NCBI GenBank assembly: GCA_044375955.1
Contig: JBILLS010000006.1
Span: 1 to 60,237 of the forward strand
DNA: 60,237 bases
Direction: 5' to 3'
From: VGCC01 sp044375955
Lineage (GTDB): Bacteria > Actinomycetota > Actinomycetes > S36-B12
This document shows, one piece after another, positions 46,828 through 55,089 of the stretch. Every line of letters starts with the position of its first letter. The first letter of the stretch is position 1. The notes below the pieces were generated by a model. The model was not told the origin of the DNA and ran no database searches. It saw only the letters and a list, made by a program, of their open reading frames with translations. Both the position numbers and the translations under genes were made by a program.

Positions 46828-48151
46828 TCGAATCGACGTCGCTGCAGTCCCGATCGAGCACGCCTTCACGACCGGTGATGACCTTGTTGCACTGATCAGC
46901 CCACACCTGGCGTCGGTGACATGGAGTGACGGATCCTCCGGGCTCCGCGACGGTGACATCGTCATCGTGACCAGCAAAGTGGTGGCCAAGTGCGAGGGTC
47001 GCGTCGTCGAAGCGGCAAGCCGGGATGAATGGATCGACCGGGAATCGGTTCGCACGGTCGCCGAGTGGCGCACACCTCGTGGAAACACACGCGTCGTCCA
47101 GACGCGCCACGGTCTCGTCATGGCAGCGGCCGGCATCGATGCGAGTAACACCGAGGAGGGGACGGTCGTGCTCCTTCCCGAGGACCCGGATGCATCGGCA
47201 CGCGAGATCGCGAGTCGCCTGCGGGCGGAGTTCGGTGTCGAACTGGCCGTCATCGTCTCGGACACCATGGGTCGGCCCTGGCGACTCGGAGTCACCGACG
47301 TCGCCATCGGCGTGGCCGGACTCGCGCCACTCGACGATCACACCGGTCGCGTCGACCCCTTCGGTCGGACATTGGAGATGACCGTCGTCGCCGTCGCCGA
47401 CGAAGTCGCTGCAGCCGCGGACCTCGCGACGGGCAAGACCCGATCGGCCCCCGTGGCAGTGGTGCGCGGACTCGGTGCGCAGGTCACACGCAACCTCGAC
47501 ACCCCCGCAACAGCGATCGTGCGACCACCAGGCGAGGACATGTTCTCCCTCGGAGTGCGCGAGGCGCGTCGTTCGGCGGTCCAGCAAAGGCGCACGATCC
47601 GGAGTTTCCGAGACGAGGACGTTCCGGAGGAGGCGATCGACGAGGCGATCGATGCAGCCATCACCGCACCCGCCCCACACCACAGTCGTCCCTGGAGATT
47701 CCGGGTCCAGCGCCCCGGCGAGGAGAGAGCACGCCTGCTCGATGACCTCGCCGATGCCTGGCGTGCCGACCTCGATGCGACACCGGGGGTCACCGATGTC
47801 GAGGCTCGTATCCGACGCGGGGACATTCTGCGCACCGCACCCGTCGTGATCTGGCCGTTCGTGGATCTCGCGGGCGCCGCGCACGACTACCCGGATGACC
47901 GGCGGCGAAGTGCCGAGCGCGACATGTTCCTCGTCGCCGGGGGCGCCGCCGTCCAGAACCTGATGGTCTCCCTGGCCGCGCAGGGCCTGGGCTCGGCGTG
48001 GATCGGTTCGTCGATCTTCGCGCCCACGGTGATCCGCGCGTCACTCGGTCTCGCCGACTCCCTGGAGCCCCTGGGCGCGATCGCCGTCGGCTATCCCGAG
48101 CACTCGCCGGCTGAGCGCCACCCGCTCATCGGGAAGGACTTCCGAATCTAG
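46817..48151 (+). CDS. cofE: F420-0:gamma-glutamyl ligase fused to nitroreductase domain (CofE/FbiB)
   Basis: This 444-aa protein has an N-terminal CofE ligase (residues about 1-250; VTSKVVAKCEGRVVEA, VIVSDTMGRPWRLGVTDVAIG, DPFGRTLEMTVVAVADEVAAAADL) and a C-terminal nitroreductase-fold domain (RRTIRSFRDEDVP...GLGSAWIGSS). This two-domain form is the actinobacterial FbiB, which polyglutamylates F420 and reduces dehydro-F420-0. It starts at a GTG inside the end of cofD and overlaps the next convergent gene by 4 bp. Confidence 0.94.
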   Translation: MSGDRIDVAAVPIEHAFTTGDDLVALISPHLASVTWSDGSSGLRDGDIVIVTSKVVAKCEGRVVEAASRDEWIDRESVRTVAEWRTPRGNTRVVQTRHGLVMAAAGIDASNTEEGTVVLLPEDPDASAREIASRLRAEFGVELAVIVSDTMGRPWRLGVTDVAIGVAGLAPLDDHTGRVDPFGRTLEMTVVAVADEVAAAADLATGKTRSAPVAVVRGLGAQVTRNLDTPATAIVRPPGEDMFSLGVREARRSAVQQRRTIRSFRDEDVPEEAIDEAIDAAITAPAPHHSRPWRFRVQRPGEERARLLDDLADAWRADLDATPGVTDVEARIRRGDILRTAPVVIWPFVDLAGAAHDYPDDRRRSAERDMFLVAGGAAVQNLMVSLAAQGLGSAWIGSSIFAPTVIRASLGLADSLEPLGAIAVGYPEHSPAERHPLIGKDFRI

Positions 48152-49224
48152 GTATCGGAGGAGAAGCGCACGGCACCATCGCCGATGCGCGCACCCGGCC
48201 AGATGCGCACCCCGTCGATCAATTCGTTCCCGGAACCAACGTGGGCCTCATCGCCGATGACTCCACCCGTGATGACGGTCCCCTCCCCGACCACGGCACC
48301 CCGACCGATGATCGAGTCCCGGATGCGTGCGCCGGCATGGATGTGTGCGTGGTCGAAGACGACGCTGCCCTCGACGACGGCAGCCGAGTCCACCCGCGCA
48401 TGTCGACCCACCGTGGTTCCACCGGAGAGGACAGCGTCAGAGGCCACGACGGCGTCGGCGAGCACGAGCGACTCACCGGTGTGCGGAACAGCGGGCGAGG
48501 GAGCATGGCCGAGAACGAGGTCGCGGCTGCCTTGCGCGAACGCAAGCGGGGTTCCGAGATCAAGCCAATAACCGCGATCGACGACACCGGACACGCGCGC
48601 ATCCCCGGCGAGCAACTGCGGGAAAGTCTCCCGCTCGACCGACACCGGCCGACCGGTCGGAATGGACGAGATGACGGAGGCGCGGAATACGTAGCAGCCG
48701 GCATTGATCTGGTTGGTGACGATCTCCTCGGGTGTCTGCGGCTTCTCCAAGAACGCGGTCACCCGACCATCGGCGTCGGTGGGCACCAATCCGTAGGCAC
48801 GCGGATCGGGAACCGGGGTGAGGTAGAGAGTGACGTCGCTCGAGGTGTCCACGTGATGACGGACCAGGCCTGCGATGTCGACACCGGTCAGGACGTCCCC
48901 GTTGAAGATGATCACCGGATCATCCCCCGAGCTGCTCAGGTGAGGAAGCGCGTGCCGGATGGCCCCTCCGGTCCCCAAGGGTTCCTCTTCGGTCGCGATC
49001 ACGATCTCGATACCGAAGTCGGTGTCCTCCAGAAACTCGCGGAAGACCTCGGACCGGTAGCTGGTCGCCAGAACAATGCGTGTGACTCCGGCGTCGCGCG
49101 CCCGCGTGATCTGGTGCACGGTGAAGGGGACGCCGGCAACGGGGAGCATCGGCTTGGGAGTGCCCACGGTCAAGGGGCGAAGTCGCGTCCCTTGACCGCC
49201 AACCAGCAGCACCGCCTCTGTCAC
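48148..49224 (-). CDS. NDP-sugar synthase (mannose-1-phosphate guanylyltransferase-like)
   Basis: This 358-aa nucleotidyltransferase starts with AVLLVGGQGTRLRPLTVGTPKPMLPVAG, the nucleotide-binding signature. It has a DGRVTAFLEKPQ segment and ends with left-handed beta-helix hexapeptide repeats. Its position matches Rv3264c, a GDP-mannose pyrophosphorylase as I recall it, so GDP-mannose is the likely product, but the nucleotide and sugar cannot be read from sequence. The GTG start is 6 nt after CAGGCT. It is divergent from the TIGR03089 gene. Confidence 0.85.
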   Translation of the reverse strand: MTEAVLLVGGQGTRLRPLTVGTPKPMLPVAGVPFTVHQITRARDAGVTRIVLATSYRSEVFREFLEDTDFGIEIVIATEEEPLGTGGAIRHALPHLSSSGDDPVIIFNGDVLTGVDIAGLVRHHVDTSSDVTLYLTPVPDPRAYGLVPTDADGRVTAFLEKPQTPEEIVTNQINAGCYVFRASVISSIPTGRPVSVERETFPQLLAGDARVSGVVDRGYWLDLGTPLAFAQGSRDLVLGHAPSPAVPHTGESLVLADAVVASDAVLSGGTTVGRHARVDSAAVVEGSVVFDHAHIHAGARIRDSIIGRGAVVGEGTVITGGVIGDEAHVGSGNELIDGVRIWPGARIGDGAVRFSSDT

Positions 49225-49230
49225 ATCAGC

Positions 49231-49236
49231 AGCCTG
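49231..49236 (-). promoter_or_regulatory. Leaderless-type -10 element CAGGCT
   Basis: CAGGCT (49236-49231 on the minus strand) is 6 nt before the GTG of the NDP-sugar synthase gene at 49224. Confidence 0.45.
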
Positions 49237-49247
49237 CCATACCTACC

Positions 49248-49883
49248 ATGAGCAATATGGCGGATGTCTGGTCGCTCCTGACCCGACGCCGCGATCCCGC
49301 AGCACCACTGGTCACGTGGATCGACGGCCCCCACCGCGTCGAGTTGTCGACGACCACGGTCATCAACGGTGTCGCCAAGGTGGCGAATGCCCTCGCGACC
49401 GATCTCGACGCGGGTTCCCGTGTTCGACTCGACCTGCCGTGGCACTGGCAGCTGCCGATCTGGCAGGGCGGTGTCTGGGTTTCCGAGCGCACCATCGCCG
49501 AGCCCGCCGACATCCGCATCGTCGGCGAGGGGACGCCGGATGCGCCCCCCGGGAGTTGGGCCGTGTCCCTGGACCCGTGGGGTCGCCCGATCACCGCACC
49601 GCTACCCCCGGGTGTCGAGGACGTGACCGCCATCGTTCGGATTCAGCCCGACCTCCTGCTCTCCCCGCCTACGCGCAACACCGCGCCACTGACTGACGCC
49701 GAGGCCCTCGCCGACGATCTCGGCATCACCACCGGCGATCGCCTTCTGGCACCGCCCGGGAGTGCACTTCTCCCGCTCCTTGTCCCTCTCGTGTCCGGCG
49801 CGAGTGTGGTACTCGCCCAGCAACTCGATGACGTCGATACCGCGCGCGAGCACATCACGCATGTGTGCGCGGGAGGTCCGTGA
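49248..49883 (+). CDS. TIGR03089 family protein (truncated adenylate-forming enzyme-like)
   Basis: This 211-aa protein resembles the N-terminal part of acyl-CoA synthetases (adenylate-forming superfamily) but lacks the P-loop and the C-terminal domain needed for catalysis. It matches the actinobacterial TIGR03089 family, which sits near LCP genes (Rv3268 next to Rv3267, as I recall). The length is normal for that family, so it is not a fresh truncation. Function unknown. Confidence 0.82.
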   Translation: MSNMADVWSLLTRRRDPAAPLVTWIDGPHRVELSTTTVINGVAKVANALATDLDAGSRVRLDLPWHWQLPIWQGGVWVSERTIAEPADIRIVGEGTPDAPPGSWAVSLDPWGRPITAPLPPGVEDVTAIVRIQPDLLLSPPTRNTAPLTDAEALADDLGITTGDRLLAPPGSALLPLLVPLVSGASVVLAQQLDDVDTAREHITHVCAGGP

Positions 49884-49886
49884 CGA

Positions 49887-51836
49887 CTAGCGGACGGTGA
49901 CGGTGATGTCCGGGCTGGCGCCCGCGGCCTGCCTGCGCTCGATCGCCACGAGTCGGTACGTGTACACGGCGCCCGCAGGTTTCGCTTTCTTGATTGTGAA
50001 GGTGACACGGCCCTTCGCATCGGTACGCGCGCGATCCACGGTGACCCACTGGTCGCCGCTCAATGCTTGCCGGACCACGAGCATGCCCTCCACGCGCGGG
50101 CGGATTCGCGCGGTGATCGTCACTGGTTTGCCGGCACGCACGTCGATTGCGGCTGGACTCTTGAGCACGACGGTGCGCGGTGTGACACTCGGGACGACCG
50201 TCACCGCCATGTGGTCACTGAGACCGATCGGCTGTCCCTGCCGAACAACGAGCAGCCGTTCCGAGGTGACCTGTCCGGGTGGCCAGGGTTTCTTCGTGAC
50301 GAATTCGACTCGGCCCTTGCGATCGGTGCGCGCCTTGTCGATGGTGACCCATTCCTCGCCCACCAGTTGCTGGCGCCACACCATGCGCCCTTTCTCCGCG
50401 GGAAGGACACGTGCGGCGATCTCCAGGGTCTCGAGCGCGGGCGCGTTCACGGTGAGCCCCGAGGTCAACTCCACCGTCGTCTCGTACACCGGAGCAGGCG
50501 CGGGTGCAGGAGCGGGTGTGGGTGCCGCACCCGGCGGCGTCGGTGCACCGGGACTGGCGAGCGGTGCTCCCATCTGACCATCGATGGTCTGGATGTAGGG
50601 CGATCGCAACCGCAGGGCGCGTTGCAGCGCTCCCCCACTGCGCGCGGCCTGGGATCCATCCGGCATCGTGGCGATGACGGATTTCGGCACCCCGGAGGGG
50701 AATCGTTCCGCGATGGTGAGCGACCGCACCTCACCCACTCCGAACGCTGCCGCGATCCGCTGCTGCGGCACGGTGACCGACCAACTCCGGTTGGGGTTGT
50801 CCTCGGTGAGCGACCACGGATCGGCAACCACCTGGGCGTAGGGGCGATCACCTCCCCAGGCGTCCCTGCTCGCGTGGGTGAAACCGCCACTCGACGACGA
50901 GTAGAACGCGGTGATCGGCTGGCCGTTGAACAGGATCGCGTTGCCGGCATTGGGCGACACATGCGTGGCGTTGACGGCGGCCACCCAGCGATCTCCTGCC
51001 GTACTCGATTCCTTGGCGAACCCCGCGAACATCTGATCGGTGTAGGGACCGGCGCCGTCGTCGACATGGCAGTTGCACGCCTTGCGTACACCCGCGATGA
51101 ATTTCGCCATGGCATAGGTGCGAGCCGCGAGAGCTTGCACCTGGAGCGCGGCGTCTGGCCAGGAGTTCGACACCTCGGCGATCCCGTAGAGGTATTCGTC
51201 GCGCATCCGCACAACGTTGACGGCATTCAGGCCACCCGTCGTGGGGGTGATCTCGACGAATCCGTAGCGGTACCGGTGACCGGGCGAGGCGAAGTTGCGG
51301 GCGGGACCGACGACGTTGAGCACCGTCGGTCCTCCGACCGCCTGCCCCGAGTCCCGCGTTCCAGCCCACTTCACGACGACGCTGGGGGCCACCCCCAGAT
51401 CCGCAACCGACTCCCCGGTCACGCGCGTCACCCGGACGCTGCCGCCCTCGTTCGCGAAACGGAAGACGTCGGCCGGTCCTCCCAGGGTGATCGTCCCGCC
51501 GACGTTGACCTCGATGGGTCCACCCGTCGGGTCCAGGGGCTCGGAGCGAACGCTGATCTCGGGCTTGCGGTAGTCGATGTTGACCCGGATGTCCATGTCG
51601 TCCTGCACCGGTGCGACCGAGGTACCCGGGTAATAGAAGGTGGCGATCGACGCCGCGTCGAACCCGGCCTTGGCCATAGCGAGGGCCCCGTACTGGGACA
51701 GCCCCACCCCGTGCCCGAAACCCGCCCCCTGGAGGGTGAACGACGCCGGGGCGATCGGGGCGACCTCGGACGCGACAGCACGGGGGGCGACGCCCGCGAG
51801 GGCGATCACCAGGAAAGCCACCAGCCACTGCCGCAC
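49887..51836 (-). CDS. SpoIID/LytB-domain secreted protein with two C-terminal Ig-like repeats
   Basis: This 649-aa exported protein has a signal peptide (LVAFLVIALAGVAPRAVAS), an N-terminal GHGVGLSQYGALAMAK motif, a SpoIID domain (VRMRDEYLYGIAEVSNSWPDAALQVQALAARTYA), a Pro/Ala linker of about 25 residues, and two tandem domains of about 90 residues sharing EEWVTIDKARTDRKGRVEF and DQWVTVDRARTDAKGRVTF. SpoIID cleaves glycan chains at stem-peptide-free sites in spore formers; here it is probably a wall amidase or lytic enzyme. It is divergent from the LCP gene. Confidence 0.87.
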   Translation of the reverse strand: MRQWLVAFLVIALAGVAPRAVASEVAPIAPASFTLQGAGFGHGVGLSQYGALAMAKAGFDAASIATFYYPGTSVAPVQDDMDIRVNIDYRKPEISVRSEPLDPTGGPIEVNVGGTITLGGPADVFRFANEGGSVRVTRVTGESVADLGVAPSVVVKWAGTRDSGQAVGGPTVLNVVGPARNFASPGHRYRYGFVEITPTTGGLNAVNVVRMRDEYLYGIAEVSNSWPDAALQVQALAARTYAMAKFIAGVRKACNCHVDDGAGPYTDQMFAGFAKESSTAGDRWVAAVNATHVSPNAGNAILFNGQPITAFYSSSSGGFTHASRDAWGGDRPYAQVVADPWSLTEDNPNRSWSVTVPQQRIAAAFGVGEVRSLTIAERFPSGVPKSVIATMPDGSQAARSGGALQRALRLRSPYIQTIDGQMGAPLASPGAPTPPGAAPTPAPAPAPAPVYETTVELTSGLTVNAPALETLEIAARVLPAEKGRMVWRQQLVGEEWVTIDKARTDRKGRVEFVTKKPWPPGQVTSERLLVVRQGQPIGLSDHMAVTVVPSVTPRTVVLKSPAAIDVRAGKPVTITARIRPRVEGMLVVRQALSGDQWVTVDRARTDAKGRVTFTIKKAKPAGAVYTYRLVAIERRQAAGASPDITVTVR

Positions 51837-51925
51837 GTACCCTCACCACCCGTCGTCCACGGTGCCATGCGCAGGGGGCAAAACCAAGCCACACACGGCC
51901 CTTCCGCCCCACCAGACACTGTGGT

Positions 51926-51940
51926 GTTCCTCGCAGGAAC
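51926..51940. promoter_or_regulatory. Perfect palindrome between spoIID-like and LCP genes
   Basis: GTTCCT-CGC-AGGAAC is a 6-3-6 inverted repeat in the 198-bp divergent intergenic region. Its place suggests an operator; the binding protein is unknown. Confidence 0.35.
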
Positions 51941-52034
51941 CTCGTCCACAGGGGGTGCGTCCTACCGGGGCCCCCCTCACGGGGCACTTACCATGGCATC
52001 TCCCCGCAGTGGGGGAACGGCCCTAGGGAGCGGT

Positions 52035-53441
52035 GTGAGCGCACGGCGTCTACCGCGGGTGCTCGCGGGGGTGCTCGCGAGCCTCGTCCTCGTGGTCACC
52101 GTGGTCGGCGCGGGCGTCACGACCCTGATGGGGCAGCTCAGCGACAACATCACCCCGCTCGACGTCTCCGAGCAGACCGGGACCGTGGTCGAGGAGACCG
52201 AGTCACTCGTCATCGACGAGGAAACCGGCGTACAGGAACCCTTCACCGTGCTCGTGATGGGCAGCGACTCACGCGTGGGCAAAGGCAACCGGGGCTACGG
52301 GAGCGCCAAAAAATACGGCGACATCGAACGCTCGGACACCACGATCCTGCTGCACGTCAACGCCGATCGGACCAGGGCGATCGGCGTCAGCATTCCCCGC
52401 GACACCTGGATCACGCTGCCCAAGTGCACCAAGGACGGTCAAACCGTCGGCGGGTACCAGGGCCGATTCAACGAGGCCATGGTGCTCGGCGGCCCCGGCT
52501 GCGTGATCACTGCCGTCGAGGAGATGAGCGGACTCACCATCGAGAACTTCATGGTGGTGGATTTCGGCGCCTTCAAGCGCATCACCGAGGCGATCGGTGG
52601 TGTCGAGATCTGCCTCACCGAGGCGGTCAATGACCGGCAGAGCAAACTGAATCTCCCCGCGGGCAAGCACGTCGTCTCCGGCGAGGAAGCACTCGCTTTC
52701 GTGCGAGCCCGGCATGGGTTGGGTGATGGATCGGACACGTCACGTATCCGTCGTCAGCAAGCCTTCCTGTCCTCCATGGCCCGCAAGGTACTGAGCAGCG
52801 AGGTGCTGCTGAACCCGGCCTCCCTGATTACCGTCCTGAACGCGGCAACCCAGTCCCTCACCACGGACCCCCAGTTGGCCAACAGCGAGAACGTCGCCGA
52901 GCTGGCCGTGAGTATGCAGAGCCTGCGCCCCGGTGACATCGTCTTCGCCACCCTTCCGTGGCGATCGTCGGGTGATGGTGCGACCGTCCTCGCCAACAAG
53001 AAGAAGGCAAAGGCACTCTGGGAGGCCATCAAGAACGACACCCAGTGGCCACCCAAGGCCTCTGCGGATCAACCACTCCTGAAGGCGTCCCCCGAGACGA
53101 TTCGCGTCGAGATCATCAACGCCACCGGGACCAAGGGTGCGGGTAAGTCCGCCAAGCGTTTGCTCACGACAGCGGGCTACAACGTGGTCAATGTCAAGAA
53201 CGACAAGAGCGGTGAGTACACCTCGACCACCGTCCTCTACGACCCACGCTGGGACGTATCAGCCAAGACCCTGATCTACGCGGCGAACGCCAAGGGCGTC
53301 GAGACGGCAGGCAACGGCCAGACGATGCGCCTGGTGATCGGTCCGGATTTCACCGCCGTCAAGGACGTGCAAGTCAGCGAGGCGGCCAGCGATTTCACCA
53401 CCAACGTCAACTCCGCTGACGAATCCTTCTGCGCGGAGTAG
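52035..53441 (+). CDS. LytR-CpsA-Psr (LCP) family protein with LytR_C domain
   Basis: This 468-aa protein has one N-terminal membrane anchor (VLAGVLASLVLVVTVVGAGV), the LCP domain with the conserved MGSDSR (Asp78, Arg80) and IGVSIPRDTW, and a C-terminal LytR_C domain from about residue 355. LCP enzymes move wall teichoic acid, arabinogalactan or capsule from polyprenyl phosphate to peptidoglycan. It lies beside the polymer cluster that follows. Start codon: GTG 52035 has AGGGAG 4 nt upstream; ATG 51993 is an alternative. Confidence 0.93.
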   Translation: MSARRLPRVLAGVLASLVLVVTVVGAGVTTLMGQLSDNITPLDVSEQTGTVVEETESLVIDEETGVQEPFTVLVMGSDSRVGKGNRGYGSAKKYGDIERSDTTILLHVNADRTRAIGVSIPRDTWITLPKCTKDGQTVGGYQGRFNEAMVLGGPGCVITAVEEMSGLTIENFMVVDFGAFKRITEAIGGVEICLTEAVNDRQSKLNLPAGKHVVSGEEALAFVRARHGLGDGSDTSRIRRQQAFLSSMARKVLSSEVLLNPASLITVLNAATQSLTTDPQLANSENVAELAVSMQSLRPGDIVFATLPWRSSGDGATVLANKKKAKALWEAIKNDTQWPPKASADQPLLKASPETIRVEIINATGTKGAGKSAKRLLTTAGYNVVNVKNDKSGEYTSTTVLYDPRWDVSAKTLIYAANAKGVETAGNGQTMRLVIGPDFTAVKDVQVSEAASDFTTNVNSADESFCAE

Positions 53442-53443
53442 TT

Positions 53444-54301
53444 CTAGACCACCGGGGGGCGCCCCGCGCGAGTCAAGGTCCACACGGTGGACCATCGCAT
53501 CGGTCGACGTCCGGTAGGGGTGACGCGCATTCCCTCGCGCAAACCGGCGAACCACGCGCGCAGGGCCTCAGGCTCGCGCACTCGCGCGATGGTGAGACCG
53601 ATCCAGGTCCCGACATAGACCGGTTCGAGGACGAGCGGCAGATTGCGACGCGCCAACCACACCCGGTTACGGGCGTTCATCCGATAGAAGTCCGCGTGCC
53701 GCAGGGGATCGATCACCGGGTGGTACACGACCAGGTCTCCCGCGTACCAGGCGACGTAACCCGCATCCCACACCCGCCACACCAGATCGATGCCCTCGTG
53801 CGCGTAGAAGAACTCCTCGGGCCAGCCGCCCGCACTGTCGAACACTGCGCGGCGAATCGCGGTCGCACCCTCCCACAACGTGGTCGCGGGCCCGGGACGG
53901 CCCGGATCCCCCACGCGCAATCGAGGCACCCACCGACCCGGGGTCGCAGCGCCGATGGGGTCGACGACGCGCGGCTGGATCAGTCCCAGGCGGGGATCCT
54001 GCGCGAAGCGCTGCTGCACGGCCGCGAGGAAACCGGGATCGGGCAACCAGGCGTCATCGTCCAGGAAGAAGAGCAGGTCACCCGCGACGACTCCAGCACC
54101 GGCATTGCGCCCCGCGGGTATTCCGCGGTTCTCGGTCAGCCCGAGTCCTCGCACACCAGCGGGGAGCCCCTCGGGTTGCCAGCCATTGCCGACGACCACG
54201 ACGTCGAGATCGACATCCTGTTGAGAGAGCAGCGACTCGAGCGCCCGAGATAACTCCTGCGAACGCGTCCCCATCGTGAGGACTACGACCCCGATCGTCA
54301 T
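53444..54301 (-). CDS. Family 2 glycosyltransferase
   Basis: This 285-aa GT2 enzyme has the nucleotide-binding start GVVVLTMGTRSQELSRAL, the metal-binding DLLFFLDDDAWLPD and the acceptor-side EEFFYAHEGIDLVWRVWDAGY. It ends with an amphipathic tail that may sit at the membrane. It is the last gene of a six-gene run beginning with the ABC permease, coupled to the CDP-alcohol transferase by an ATGA overlap. Confidence 0.9.
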   Translation of the reverse strand: MTIGVVVLTMGTRSQELSRALESLLSQQDVDLDVVVVGNGWQPEGLPAGVRGLGLTENRGIPAGRNAGAGVVAGDLLFFLDDDAWLPDPGFLAAVQQRFAQDPRLGLIQPRVVDPIGAATPGRWVPRLRVGDPGRPGPATTLWEGATAIRRAVFDSAGGWPEEFFYAHEGIDLVWRVWDAGYVAWYAGDLVVYHPVIDPLRHADFYRMNARNRVWLARRNLPLVLEPVYVGTWIGLTIARVREPEALRAWFAGLREGMRVTPTGRRPMRWSTVWTLTRAGRPPVV

Positions 54302-55089
54302 ATGCGCAGCTTGCGCGAGGACAGGATCGCCAGCAGATGCCCCACCACCGTGACGAGCGCGAGGATCACAAGTGCCGCGAGCAGCGCGCGCGTCGCCGCG
54401 AGATCACCCAGGACCACATCGACGACCGCCGCGATAAAGATGAGGATGGTCAACTCCACGGAGTGATAGGCCCGATAGAAGGGCACGGCGCGCGCAAGGG
54501 AGCGGAGCCGACGCAGCAGTGCCCCCTGGGGTGTCGCGACGCCAGCGCTGTCCTCCAACCGGTCCAGGTTGGCGTAGGCGCGTGCCACGTGGACCATGTC
54601 GTTCAACGCCTTGTTGTAGAGAATCAGCACCGCGAGGAGTGCGCCCAGCAAGGGCCACGGACTGTCGAGCCAACCCGCCTCCGGGAATCCGGCTGCACGA
54701 AGTCCCAGGGTGATGGGGATGAGGCCCTCGGTCGTGTAGTGCCCGACCCGGTCGATGAACACCCCGAGCGGGCTCGTGGTCCCCCGCCAGCGGGCGACCT
54801 CACCGTCCGAACAGTCCCAGAGCATCTGCATCTGACCCAGAACCAATGCCGCACCTGCACCCGGCAGGCCCGGGATCAGGATGACCAGAGCGGTGGAGAT
54901 TCCGGTCAGGACCATCAACCACGTGACCTGATTGGCCGTAATGGAGGTGCGCAGGAGAAGTGAGGTCAGATACGGCGAGATCCTGCGCAGATATACATCG
55001 GCGACCCAGTGCTCGGAGTTGCGCCGGCCACGCACGGATGGTGGTTGACACACCGCGCGGATTTCCGCGATCGACGGATGCGCTGCCAT
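54298..55089 (-). CDS. CDP-alcohol phosphatidyltransferase-family protein with variant active site
   Basis: This 263-aa membrane protein has the CDP-alcohol phosphotransferase motif D92-x2-D95-G-x2-A-R-x8-G109-x3-D113-x3, but the final position is His117 where the family has Asp, the proposed general base. Family members join a CDP-activated alcohol to a second alcohol. Its ATG overlaps the upstream stop by one base (TGATG), so it is coupled to the larger fusion enzyme, which has the intact motif. It may be a less active paralogue or use a different mechanism. Confidence 0.82.
   Translation of the reverse strand: MAAHPSIAEIRAVCQPPSVRGRRNSEHWVADVYLRRISPYLTSLLLRTSITANQVTWLMVLTGISTALVILIPGLPGAGAALVLGQMQMLWDCSDGEVARWRGTTSPLGVFIDRVGHYTTEGLIPITLGLRAAGFPEAGWLDSPWPLLGALLAVLILYNKALNDMVHVARAYANLDRLEDSAGVATPQGALLRRLRSLARAVPFYRAYHSVELTILIFIAAVVDVVLGDLAATRALLAALVILALVTVVGHLLAILSSRKLRI

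Noticed and set aside
50067..52034. A long upstream extension of the LCP gene
   Set aside because: The extension is antisense to the SpoIID-like gene, is rich in Arg/Gly/His and lacks any domain. The membrane anchor of LCP proteins begins near 52035.
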